The position numbers were made by a program, and so were the translations under genes. The notes beneath the pieces are model-generated. The model was not told the DNA's origin and ran no database searches. It worked only from the letters and a program-made list of their open reading frames with translations. A stretch of DNA of 64,000 bases from CATQHL01 sp965204655 (GTDB lineage Bacteria; Actinomycetota; Acidimicrobiia; Acidimicrobiales; CATQHL01), in contig OZ241998.1 in NCBI GenBank assembly GCA_965204655.1, forward strand, positions 682,001-746,000, given 5' to 3'. This document shows, piece after piece, positions 26,276 through 34,250 of the stretch; position 1 is the stretch's first letter, and each line of letters begins with the position of its first letter.

Positions 26276-26346
26276 TTCCCAGCCCAGCCAGCCTCAGCAA
26301 TTCCTACGCGACCCTTGCCCCCTCTGCCGCCCCTCCCTGACCCCAC

Positions 26347-27306
26347 TCAAGCCCCCGCAAACGCCGGAAGAACCGCCTCAGCAAAGTTCTGGAACTCTTC
26401 AAGCGTCTGGCTCGAACGGAGATTGACGATCACCTGCTCCACACCGGCCTCTTCAAAGGCACGCAGCACCCCCACCATGTCGTCGTAGGAACCAACCAGC
26501 ATCCGCGCACGAAGTTCGGCCTCCGTCCCCCCTCGGTAAGACTGGATGGTGGAGATGATCGCCGCCTCCGCCGCCGCCTCGCCGGAAAGCTCCGAAAAAA
26601 CCAAAACCGTGCGCTTGAGGTCGGAAGGGGCGCGCCCGTACCGGACGAGCAGGCGGTCAAGCCCTTCGTTCACTTCCCTCCACTCCCAAGGCGCCCAGAA
26701 CCCGTTGTATTGGTCAGCACGCCGGGCAGTGATCCGCCGCAGCCGCTCTCCCCCGCCGCCGATCATCAACGGAACGCCGCTGCTGCGGAGCGGCTTGGGG
26801 TCAAAGACGGCGTCGGTCAGCGACACGAAGCGCCCCTGGTAGTTCACGGGTTCGTCGGAACCGCACAGGAGATTGAACGCCTCGGCGGTCTCCTCCAGGA
26901 ACTGCATCCGGTCGCCGACTGGGGGGAAATCAAACCCGTACATGGCGTGCTCGTCATCGTGCCAGGCGGCGCCGATGCCGAACAACGCACGCCCGTTGCT
27001 TACGTGGTCGAGGGTGACGGCCATCTTGGCAAAGACGACGGGGTGCCGATATGTGACGCCCGACACCAAAACCCCCACGTCCAAGCGTTCGGTGACCTCA
27101 GCGAGCGCTGCTAGGACAATCCAGCCTTCAAACTGGGGGCCTTCGGGTCGTCCCGAGCGGGGCGAGAGCGGGTCGGCGGGGTTGAGCGGCAGGAAATGGT
27201 CGAACGTATAACCGGCTGCGAAACCGAGGTCCTCCCCCGCCTGCCAGAGGTCGCGCAGTCGAACGTAGTCTGTGTGTTCGGTAGGGGTTTGAAATGCGAT
27301 TTCCAT
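26347..27306 (-). CDS. LLM-class (luciferase-like) F420-dependent oxidoreductase
   Basis: 319 residues from the ATG at 27306 (MEIAFQTPTEH); the longer frame upstream is a 12-bp microsatellite (IQAD repeats) and was rejected as a start. Family features are DLWQAGEDLGFAAGYTFDHF, the core VLVSGVTYRHPVVFAKMAVTLDHVSNGRALFGIGAAWHDDEH, and PLMIGGGGERLRRITARRADQYN near the middle. This is the flavin/F420-binding TIM-barrel pattern. In actinobacteria most such proteins reduce or oxidise F420-linked substrates in the cytosol; the substrate is not predictable. It stands alone between the RecQ remnant and a repeat region. Full length for the family. Confidence 0.9.
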   Translation of the reverse strand: MEIAFQTPTEHTDYVRLRDLWQAGEDLGFAAGYTFDHFLPLNPADPLSPRSGRPEGPQFEGWIVLAALAEVTERLDVGVLVSGVTYRHPVVFAKMAVTLDHVSNGRALFGIGAAWHDDEHAMYGFDFPPVGDRMQFLEETAEAFNLLCGSDEPVNYQGRFVSLTDAVFDPKPLRSSGVPLMIGGGGERLRRITARRADQYNGFWAPWEWREVNEGLDRLLVRYGRAPSDLKRTVLVFSELSGEAAAEAAIISTIQSYRGGTEAELRARMLVGSYDDMVGVLRAFEEAGVEQVIVNLRSSQTLEEFQNFAEAVLPAFAGA

Positions 27307-27318
27307 TGGTTTGTTCCT

Positions 27319-27366
27319 TGCTTGAATGTCTGCTTGAATGTCTGCTTGAATGTCTGCTTGGATGCC
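27319..27366. repeat. 12-bp microsatellite upstream of the LLM gene
   Basis: TGCTTGAATGTC is repeated in three exact copies from 27319, followed by a variant (TGCTTGGATGCC) at 27355. It covers the region where the ribosome-binding site and promoter of the LLM gene should be, so copy number could affect expression (inference). Confidence 0.8.
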
Positions 27367-27481
27367 TCTTGGATGCCTGCTTGAGTTTATTGGATGTCTG
27401 CTTGAGTTGACCTCCGGCGCTGGGGAACGGGACAATCTGACGGCTGAAGCGCACGAGGCGCACATCAAACAGGGCGCGCCG

Positions 27482-27890
27482 AAATTCTGCCATCAACTGA
27501 ACTCCGCCGAAACCCTGCCATCGACGGGGATCGACGAAACCCTGCCATCGACGGGATGCGACGAGGCTCGAACAAATTCCGCCACCCCCAGGGCTCGCCG
27601 CCTTCTCAAACGCAGCCTGGGTGTTGACCCTAACCCGGCTCGGACAAATTCCGCCATCAACTGAATCTCGCCGAAACCCTGCCATCGACGGGATGCGACG
27701 AGGCTCGAACAAATTCCGCCACTCCCAGACCTTGAGCCAGGGGTGGCGCGCCGGTACGGGTAAGGATCGACGAGGCTAGAGCAAATTCGGCCGCTCCCAC
27801 AAGGTCTTATCCGGATGTTTGATGCGGGGTTCGAAGTACGACGAGGCTAGAGCAAATTCCGCCGCCCCCAGGGCTCGCCGGGCTCTGCCG
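27482..27890. repeat. Interspersed repeats (~72 bp) sharing a 16-bp block with tRNA-Leu
   Basis: The block CAAATTCCGCCACTCC, which is the complement of the first bases of the neighbouring tRNA-Leu, recurs with variation at 27482, 27574, 27646, 27711, 27783 and 27854. Most intervals are 65-72 bp. The copy at 27711 matches the tRNA block exactly over 16 bases. Shared flanks include GACGAGGCTCGAA and CCTGCCATCGACGGGATGCG. No gene is seen in the region (27307-27969). Confidence 0.65.
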
Positions 27891-27969
27891 CAACCCTGCC
27901 ACTCCCGGGATCTCGACGAACCTCGCCGCAACCCTGCCATCCCCAATCCAGCCGGAGAACAAATCAACG

Positions 27970-28055
27970 TGTCGGAGGGGGGACTTGAACCCCCACGCCC
28001 TTAGCGGGCACATGGCCCTCAACCATGCGCGTCTACCAAATTCCGCCACTCCGAC
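27970..28055 (-). tRNA. tRNA-Leu (anticodon GAG)
   Basis: Read on the minus strand: acceptor GTCGGAG pairs with CTCCGAC, followed by discriminator A. The D arm contains TGGTAGACGC. Anticodon stem CATGG/CCATG encloses the loop TTGAGGG with GAG in the anticodon position. A long class II variable arm (TGCCCGCTAAGGGCG) and GGTTCAAGTCC in the T loop follow. All fit tRNA-Leu decoding CUC. The 3' CCA is not encoded. It lies downstream of secG on the same strand. Confidence 0.95.
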
Positions 28056-28167
28056 AAATATTGTGCGCCGTGTGAGCCGCATGCGCCACCGCCCCGCCGG
28101 CGGCTGTCTAGCCGGCCTTGCGTTGACCTTTGGCCCTGTCAGCGGCAGCGCAAGCCGTGCGACCGAC

Positions 28168-28398
28168 TCAGGTATCCATCATTAGGGCGAGACCCAGCGT
28201 GACGAAACCGAAGATGATCGCAACGACGACCGTGATGCGATCCAGGTTCCGCTCTATCACGGTGGAGCCGGCAGCCGAAGCTCCCAGACCTCCCCCGAAC
28301 ATGTCGGACAGGCCGCCTCCCCGCCCGCTGTGCAGCAGCACGAGCAGCACCACAGCAAGCGTCGTCAGGACGTGCAATACGATTCCCAATATGAACAC
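28168..28398 (-). CDS. secG: Preprotein translocase subunit SecG
   Basis: 76 residues from the GTG at 28398. Two hydrophobic helices (ILGIVLHVLTTLAVVLLVLLHSG and ITVVVAIIFGFVTLGLALM) are joined by the conserved cytosolic loop GRGGGLSDMFGGG. This is the SecG signature of the SecYEG channel in the cytoplasmic membrane. The longer upstream frame is Cys/Arg-rich and was rejected. It normally follows tpiA in actinobacteria; here the Mrr-like gene and a repeat array separate them. A GCAGCAC tandem repeat lies just upstream (about 28474-28500). Confidence 0.9.
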   Translation of the reverse strand: MFILGIVLHVLTTLAVVLLVLLHSGRGGGLSDMFGGGLGASAAGSTVIERNLDRITVVVAIIFGFVTLGLALMMDT

Positions 28399-28606
28399 GT
28401 CATCAGGATAGCAGACATCGGGGCGACAGCAACGCAGACTAGATGCCGACGCCCTGCCGACGCCCTGCCGAAAGCAGCACGCAGCACGCAGCACGCAGCA
28501 CTCCGTGGGGGTTAGTTTGGACATCCGGTACCCGCTATCCATCCGTTGGCTAAGTCAAGGCACAATAAACCGCTCCCTGGGTATAATGTGGGGTATATTG
28601 AAGAAA

Positions 28607-30439
28607 ATGGCGAAAATCAAAAAAGATAGCTTCCCAAAACGCTCCCAACTCAGGCTCGCTCTGCTCCAGGCAGTCAAGTATTCAGGCGGGGTCGTGCAAG
28701 ACAGCGAACTTGCGGCTCTAATCGTCGACAGGCTCTCACTTGACCCTGAGATACTTGAAGTCCGGAGCTCGAGCCACCCGGATTCACTCTTCTCTACCCA
28801 GGTCAGTTTTGCTCGTTCTAGTTGCCGGAGCATCGGCGCACTAGACAGCCCGGAGGCGGGTCAGTCTTCCATTACTTACCTAGGTAGGGAAATACTCGAA
28901 CTGCCCGACCATGTGGCAGAGCAAGAGATCGAGACCCTGGTCAAGGAATACGGAAGCTCCAGATACTTCAAGAGGAAGGCCGCACGGTACTTCGCCAGGC
29001 GAGCAGAGACGGAACAGGCCGGAGAGACGGAAGAGACGCTCGAGCGGGCTGTCCCCGCGAATGCCTACGACCACACAGAAGACAGACAAGAAGAGGCAAG
29101 AGAGACGGAAGAGACAAGGGAAGCCCGCGATACCAGAGTAACCAGAGAGCCTACAGAAACAAGAGAGACGACAACAAGAGAGACGACCTTCGCTAGCAGC
29201 GCCGTCCCCAGCGACACCTACAGAAGACAAACAGAACCAGAAGAGGCCAGGCAAATGGAAGAGACAAAGGAGACAGAAGAGGCCAGAGAGACAGAGGAGA
29301 CCAGAGAGACAAGAGAGAAGATTCTCGCTAGCCAGAGCGTCCCCAACGACGCCTACAGAAGAGAAACAGAACCCGAGGAAGCCAGAGAACCTGAGGAGAC
29401 GAAGGAGACAAAGGAAACCAGCGAGACGCCGTTCATAGGGACGACGGACACACACAGGTTCACCGAGGAGACGAAGGAGACAAGGGGAACCAGCGAGACC
29501 AGAGAGACAGAAGAGACCAGAGAGATGGCCGAGGCGGCCACTCCCGCAAATGCCCGCGACCAACAGGAGGAGCACCAAGAAGACCACGCCGAGGACAGCC
29601 AAGAAGAGGCCAGTCCTCAACCAACACCACCAAAACAACCATCAACACAAAGGAGAAAAGAAAAAATGGCAACTATAAACAAGGACGAACTGCCCGCAAA
29701 GGCCTCTCTGAGGCTGCCTGCTCTTCAGGTAGTGGTAAAGCTAGGAGGCAAAGCCAGACTCACTGACGCAGCGAATGCCCTGATAGATCATCTTGGGCTC
29801 CCCAAAGAGGTAGCCGACCTGCGTTACGAAGAAAAGTCTAACGAGCCCGTGTTCCGAAGCAGAGTGGGGTTCGCAATGTCCGACCTCAAGTTACTCGGAG
29901 CGCTGGACACCCCGGAACGGGGAATGTTCAGAATCACTTCGCTCGGTAAGGACATCCTCAAGATGTCTGAGGTGGAAGCAATCGACAAGATACGAACCAT
30001 GTTCAGGGTCACTAGAAACGAGCGCGAGCGGAAGTTGCGAGAGTCTCGGCTGGCAAAGAAGGCAGCCAAACAGGCTGAGGAAGCTGCAGCCTCAGAGGCG
30101 CTCGAGGCGGCTGGAGTGATCGATGCGCCGGATGCGGCGGCCAAGGAGCCGGCGGCAGCACCCGCTGCGGCGACTGCGGCGGCCCCGCCTGCTGCCGCGC
30201 CAGCGCCTGCAGGGACGGGCAGTTGGCAGTCAGCACTGCTAAACCGCCTGCGCGGGCTAGATCCTGCTGCCTCCGAGAAGTTCATTGCGGACATCTCCCG
30301 CCGTTCCGGCACGCCTTTGATCGACCTGATCGACGAAGAGAAGCTCGGCGGAGTCATGTTGGCTCAACTTCTGCAGGGCGAACAAGTCGGGCTTCGGAGC
30401 GTTGTCGAGGTCGACGAGAGCTACTTCGAGCAACTCTAA
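28607..30439 (+). CDS. Mrr-like protein: duplicated Mrr-N winged helix, long Glu/Thr/Arg linker, catalytic core missing
   Basis: 610 residues from the ATG at 28607 (MAKIKKDSFPKRSQ); another ATG at 28586 is possible. A -10-like TATAAT lies at 28582. Residues 1-115 and about 355-470 are two copies of an Mrr N-terminal winged-helix domain (second copy MATINKDELPAKASLRLPAL). Both have the FxxxVxFAxSxLxxxGALDxPExGxxxITxLGxxIL pattern. They are joined by over 200 residues rich in Glu, Thr and Arg. After an Ala/Pro tract, SALLNRLRGLDPAASEKFIADISRR matches the first helix of the Mrr catalytic domain. It runs straight into LIDEEKLGGVML...VVEVDESYFEQL, which matches its last part. The intervening GxDG and E/Q-x-K active-site segment is absent. 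It is probably non-nucleolytic. It sits alone, divergent from secG and convergent with tpiA. Confidence 0.75.
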   Translation: MAKIKKDSFPKRSQLRLALLQAVKYSGGVVQDSELAALIVDRLSLDPEILEVRSSSHPDSLFSTQVSFARSSCRSIGALDSPEAGQSSITYLGREILELPDHVAEQEIETLVKEYGSSRYFKRKAARYFARRAETEQAGETEETLERAVPANAYDHTEDRQEEARETEETREARDTRVTREPTETRETTTRETTFASSAVPSDTYRRQTEPEEARQMEETKETEEARETEETRETREKILASQSVPNDAYRRETEPEEAREPEETKETKETSETPFIGTTDTHRFTEETKETRGTSETRETEETREMAEAATPANARDQQEEHQEDHAEDSQEEASPQPTPPKQPSTQRRKEKMATINKDELPAKASLRLPALQVVVKLGGKARLTDAANALIDHLGLPKEVADLRYEEKSNEPVFRSRVGFAMSDLKLLGALDTPERGMFRITSLGKDILKMSEVEAIDKIRTMFRVTRNERERKLRESRLAKKAAKQAEEAAASEALEAAGVIDAPDAAAKEPAAAPAAATAAAPPAAAPAPAGTGSWQSALLNRLRGLDPAASEKFIADISRRSGTPLIDLIDEEKLGGVMLAQLLQGEQVGLRSVVEVDESYFEQL

Positions 30440-30509
30440 CCCAAGCCCCAATCTGCATTCCGGTTGAGGGGGAGGCGGGCGGCGGCCCAGATTGGCGCCC
30501 CCTCTCCCC

Positions 30510-30538
30510 CTAGTCGTGCGGGCTGCCCGCACGACTAG
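30510..30538. terminator. Perfect 14-bp inverted repeat between convergent genes (probable bidirectional terminator)
   Basis: CTAGTCGTGCGGGC and its complement are separated by one base. It lies 70 bp after the Mrr-like gene and 240 bp after tpiA in the other direction. There is no U-tract, as is common in high-GC genomes. A shorter version (CGTGCGGGC arms) recurs at 30736-30754 within the repeat array. Confidence 0.55.
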
Positions 30539-30540
30539 CC

Positions 30541-30800
30541 AGGACAACTACCAGCAATCAGCTTGACTGGGGGTGATCCGCACTCAGGCAAGTTCGATGC
30601 TGTTCCCCGCAATCGGACAACTACCAACTATCGGCTTGACTGCCGCCCCCCTCCACCCTTAACCGTGCGTTGATGGAAGCCTGCCAGTCCTGCCGGAACG
30701 AATACGCTTGACTGCTGCCCCCCTCCACCCTTAACCGTGCGGGCTGCCCGCACGACGGGCGAGGAGAACCGCAGCAATCAGCTTGACTGCCGGTAGCGCA
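30541..30800. repeat. Four-copy array at 72-75 bp spacing seeded in the 3' end of tpiA
   Basis: The core CAATCAGCTTGACTG recurs at 30561, 30634, 30706 and 30781. The copy at 30781, with its left flank, contains the tpiA stop codon (30778-30780). Copies at 30634 and 30706 also share CCCCCCTCCACCCTTAACCG. Interval sequences otherwise differ. Confidence 0.75.
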
Positions 30801-31605
30801 CTATTCGAGCGAAGTCCTCGGCGTCCAGGCTGGCCCCGCCCACCAGAGCCCCGTCGATGTCAGGTTCGGCCATCAGGGCGGCCGCATTAGCGGGTTTCAC
30901 TGAACCCCCGTACTGAACTCGCACCCCCGCTTCAGCCTCCGAGCCGAAGGTCTCCCCAATCTGCTCACGGATCAGCTTGCAAACCTGCTGAGCGTCCCCC
31001 GGACTGGCCACCTTCCCCGTCCCGATCGCCCAGACCGGTTCATACGCCACTACCAAATCGCCCACCTCTTCGGCGGAAATCCCAACCAACCCCTTGACGA
31101 CCTGGGAAGACACCACCGAAAACGTCTGATCGGCGTCCCGCTGATCCAGCGTCTCTCCCACGGCCAGGATGGGAGTCATACCCGCGGCCAGCACCGCCCG
31201 AACCTTCCGGTTGACATCCTCGTCGGTCTCACCCGAGTGCTGCCTGCGCTCGGAATGACCCACGATCACGTATTGCACGTTTAGTTTGGCCAACATCGGC
31301 GGGGAGATTTCGCCGGTGAAAGCGCCTGACGCTTCGTAATGGCAGTTCTGCGCTCCGAGGATGATCGGCAGATCGTCGATGTCGAGCACCGTCTGGACGG
31401 AACGCAGATCGGTGAAAGGGGGATGAACCGAAACGTCCACGTGTGCGTAGTCGTCTTCGGCAAGGGCGTAGGAGAGTTTTTGGATGAACGCAATGGCCTC
31501 AAGATGGTTCATGTGCATCTTCCAGTTGCCGCTTATGAAAGGCTTGCGGGCGGGCTTCGAAAGGTCAGCGGGCTTTGGGGAGTTGGCCGGTTTCTTAGAT
31601 TTCAC
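30778..31605 (-). CDS. tpiA: Triose-phosphate isomerase
   Basis: 275 residues, slightly longer than usual because of a Lys/Pro/Ser-rich N-terminal extension (KSKKPANSPKPADLSKPARK); the conserved start of the fold is FISGNWKMH. The active-site residues are visible: Asn and Lys in GNWKM, His in IVGHSERRQHSGETDEDV, and Glu in VVAYEPVWAIGTGK, with the phosphate loop QYGGSVKPAN and GGASLDAEDF. It interconverts dihydroxyacetone phosphate and glyceraldehyde 3-phosphate in the cytosol. It follows gap and pgk on the same strand, the usual glycolytic order. Its 3' end is part of a 72-bp repeat array. Confidence 0.97.
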   Translation of the reverse strand: MKSKKPANSPKPADLSKPARKPFISGNWKMHMNHLEAIAFIQKLSYALAEDDYAHVDVSVHPPFTDLRSVQTVLDIDDLPIILGAQNCHYEASGAFTGEISPPMLAKLNVQYVIVGHSERRQHSGETDEDVNRKVRAVLAAGMTPILAVGETLDQRDADQTFSVVSSQVVKGLVGISAEEVGDLVVAYEPVWAIGTGKVASPGDAQQVCKLIREQIGETFGSEAEAGVRVQYGGSVKPANAAALMAEPDIDGALVGGASLDAEDFARIVRYRQSS

Positions 31606-31796
31606 GGGGACGTTCTCCTCTGCTCGTGTAGACGGCTGCCTGTCAAGCTATTCGGAACGGGTCGGATTCAGGAAAAAGGTTGCCTTGTGGAGCGAGCCCT
31701 GCCTGCGCCCCGGACTAGGGGCGCTAGGGCAACTAGGACGCTTAGCGCCAGCGTTCCGACCGGAGGCCGCACTACTTGAGTCGCAGGACTATTCCG

Positions 31797-32945
31797 CTAG
31801 GGCGCGTCCTGAAAAGCCCCAGACCTCGCAGACTCTCGCAGCGCAGCCAGACCCACTAGGTCGCCCCGAGCCAGCAGTTCCATGGCAGCTCCGCCCCCAG
31901 TGGACAAGTAGCACACAGAATCCACGAGGCCGAGCGACCTAAGGGCTTTACCGCTGTCACCGCCGCCGACCACGGTGTAGGCACCGCTGCCGGCCACCGC
32001 TTCGGCCACCACCTTGGTGCCCTCGGAGAAGCGGGAATCTTCGAAAGCTCCCATGGGGCCGTTCCAGAACACGGTCGCCGCCCCGCGGATGACTTCGGAA
32101 TAAAGGGCTGAGGTGGACGGGCCGATATCTACGCCGCGCCAACCCGCTGGCAGGTCGTGTTCAAAGAGACGCACCTCTCCCCCGGCGGAGGGGTCACCGA
32201 TGCAACCCTCGGCGCTCAGCCCCACGAAGTCTGACGGCAGAGTGAGAGACTCCACCCCCCTCTCCAGGAAAGCACGGCAGGCCTCCAACCTCCCGTGGTC
32301 GCAATAGGAGGCGCCGATCGGTCGCCCGGCGGCGGCTAGGAAGGTGAAGCAAAGTGCGCCGCCGATGAGCACATGGTCGGCTATTTCGCAGAGCGCCTCG
32401 GCGGCCTCCAGCTTTCCGGCCAACTTCGCCCCGCCCAGCACGACCACGAAAGGGCGCTGCGCCGACGACCGAAGCGCCAGCAGTTCCTTCACTTCGCGCA
32501 CCAGCAGCGGGCCAGCCGCCGACGGCAGGCGGGCGGGCGGGCCGACGACCGAAGCGTGCCGCCGATGCGACACCCCGAACGCTTCGTTCAGATAGGCGTC
32601 GCACCCGCTGACTAGTCGATCCACCGTCGACTCGTGGCACTCCACCTCGCCCGGATCGAACCGCAGGTTCTCCAGAAGTTCCGCTCCGGGGGCGAGTTCG
32701 TTCAAGCGGGAGCGCACGGGGGCGAGGCTCAGCGACTTCTCCGGCCTGCCCGCCGGCCGTCCAAGGTGACTGCAGACCTTGACCCGCGCCCCTGCCCAGT
32801 GGAGCCGCTCCAGGGTGGGCAAGACCGCTCCTATGCGGCGTTCATCGCTGATGCGGGCGTCCGTCAGCGGGACGTTGAAGTCGGCCCGCACCAACACACG
32901 CTTTCCGCTGAGGTCTCCCAGGTCGCAGAGTTCAGGCAGATTCAT
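31797..32945 (-). CDS. pgk: Phosphoglycerate kinase
   Basis: 382 residues. N-terminal substrate site: VLVRADFNVPL, then SHLGRPAGRPEKSLSLAP. The nucleotide domain has GAKLAGKLEAAEAL, FWNGPMGAFEDSRFSEGTK, TVVGGGDSGKAL and the closing STGGGAAMELLARGDLVGLAAL. It transfers phosphate from 1,3-bisphosphoglycerate to ADP in glycolysis, in the cytosol. Its start lies 227 bp from the gap stop, and 191 bp separate it from tpiA. I see no promoter or terminator that I can support in either gap. Somewhat shorter than the 390-400 residues typical of the family, without loss of motifs. Confidence 0.97.
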   Translation of the reverse strand: MNLPELCDLGDLSGKRVLVRADFNVPLTDARISDERRIGAVLPTLERLHWAGARVKVCSHLGRPAGRPEKSLSLAPVRSRLNELAPGAELLENLRFDPGEVECHESTVDRLVSGCDAYLNEAFGVSHRRHASVVGPPARLPSAAGPLLVREVKELLALRSSAQRPFVVVLGGAKLAGKLEAAEALCEIADHVLIGGALCFTFLAAAGRPIGASYCDHGRLEACRAFLERGVESLTLPSDFVGLSAEGCIGDPSAGGEVRLFEHDLPAGWRGVDIGPSTSALYSEVIRGAATVFWNGPMGAFEDSRFSEGTKVVAEAVAGSGAYTVVGGGDSGKALRSLGLVDSVCYLSTGGGAAMELLARGDLVGLAALRESARSGAFQDAP

Positions 32946-33172
32946 GGGTTCAAGGTTTCGTGGGGTGTGGATTCAGTAGGAGTGTTTCACAGGGGCTGCG
33001 GATGAACTGAATGGAGCAAAGGGAACCTAGACCGAACGGAGCGGACAAACCAGACAAGCCGGACAGGGCGCGCCAACCGGGTAAACCGGTCGGAACGAAT
33101 GGCCTGAATAAGACGAACGACCTGGCTAAACGGACGAAGACGTTGCAGAACAGCAAGCCCCCTGGCAAGCGA

Positions 33173-34204
33173 TCAGCCGACCAACCGCACGAGATCGACC
33201 AGTCGGTTGGAGTACCCCCACTCGTTGTCGTACCAGCCGCAGACCTTCACCAAGCCGCCGGAGGCCATCGTGAGACCAGAGTCGAAAACGCAGGAAGCGG
33301 GCGAACCCACGATGTCGGAGGAAACCAGCGGCTCCTCGGAGTAATCCAACACCTCCGACAGCGGCCCTTCCGCAGCAGCGGCTGCGAAGGCGGCGTTCAC
33401 CGCCTCGGCGTCGGCGGGCCGTTTCGTCGTCGCCACGAAGTCGGTAAGCGACCCGTCCACCACCGGCACGCGCACGGCGATGCCGTCGAGCGCCCCCGCC
33501 ATGGCCTGCAGCACTAATCCGGTCGCCCGGGCAGCCCCGGTGGAAGTGGGGACGATGTTCACCGCCGCTGCTCTGGCGCGGCGGAGGTCGGAGTGCGGCC
33601 CGTCCACGAGCATCTGATCACCGGTGTAGGCGTGGATGGTGGTCATGAAACCCCGCTCCACGCCGAAGGCGTCGTCAAGCACCTTCACCATCGGCACGAA
33701 GCAGTTGGTCGTGCAGGAAGCGTTGGAGACGACGTGATGAGTCTCGGGGTCGTAGTCGGACTCGTTCACCCCGACGACGAAAGTTGCGTCGGCGTCGCCC
33801 GACGGCGCGGAGATGACGACCCGCTTGGCGCCGGCTCGGAGGTGAGCCGCCGCCTTCTCCCTGGACGTGAAGAACCCGGTGGACTCCACCACGACGTCCA
33901 CCCCGAGGCTGCCCCAGGGCAGATCCGCGGGATCGCACACCGCCAAGGCGGGCAGTTCCACCCCGTCAATGAGGATGCCCCCGTCGCTCACCCCGACCTC
34001 CCAGGGGGCGGTACCCAGCACCGAGTCCCGACGGAGCAGGTGCGCCATCGCGGCCCGGTCGCCGAGGTCGTTGACCGCCACTATCTCCAGGGTTCGGTCG
34101 TCGGCGGCGCTCGAGGTGCTGTTCGCTTCGGCTCTGGAACGAACTGCCCTGTAGAAGTTGCGCCCTATGCGGCCGAAGCCGTTGATTCCCACTTTGATTG
34201 TCAT
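33173..34204 (-). CDS. gap: Glyceraldehyde-3-phosphate dehydrogenase, type I
   Basis: 343 residues. NAD-binding Rossmann motif INGFGRIGRNFYRA at the N-terminus; catalytic Cys in SNASCTTNCFVPMVKVL, followed by the HAYTGDQMLVD segment and the S-loop RRARAAAVNIVPTSTGAA; C-terminal WYDNEWGYSNRLVDL. It oxidises glyceraldehyde 3-phosphate with NAD and phosphate. An insert (SRAEANSTSSAADDRT) follows the first helix. It is the first gene of gap-pgk-tpiA. In most actinobacteria whiA and yvcK lie directly upstream, but here the upstream neighbour on the same strand is the DUF4011 helicase-nuclease (46-bp gap). Confidence 0.97.
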   Translation of the reverse strand: MTIKVGINGFGRIGRNFYRAVRSRAEANSTSSAADDRTLEIVAVNDLGDRAAMAHLLRRDSVLGTAPWEVGVSDGGILIDGVELPALAVCDPADLPWGSLGVDVVVESTGFFTSREKAAAHLRAGAKRVVISAPSGDADATFVVGVNESDYDPETHHVVSNASCTTNCFVPMVKVLDDAFGVERGFMTTIHAYTGDQMLVDGPHSDLRRARAAAVNIVPTSTGAARATGLVLQAMAGALDGIAVRVPVVDGSLTDFVATTKRPADAEAVNAAFAAAAAEGPLSEVLDYSEEPLVSSDIVGSPASCVFDSGLTMASGGLVKVCGWYDNEWGYSNRLVDLVRLVG

Positions 34205-34250
34205 GTATGTCTTCTTTCCTGTAAGACCGCTACTTAGATTATGAACCGGA

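Noticed and set aside
27307..27468. N-terminal extension of the LLM protein (IQAD repeats)
   Set aside because: It is encoded by a 12-bp microsatellite, and the conserved protein starts at MEIAFQTP.
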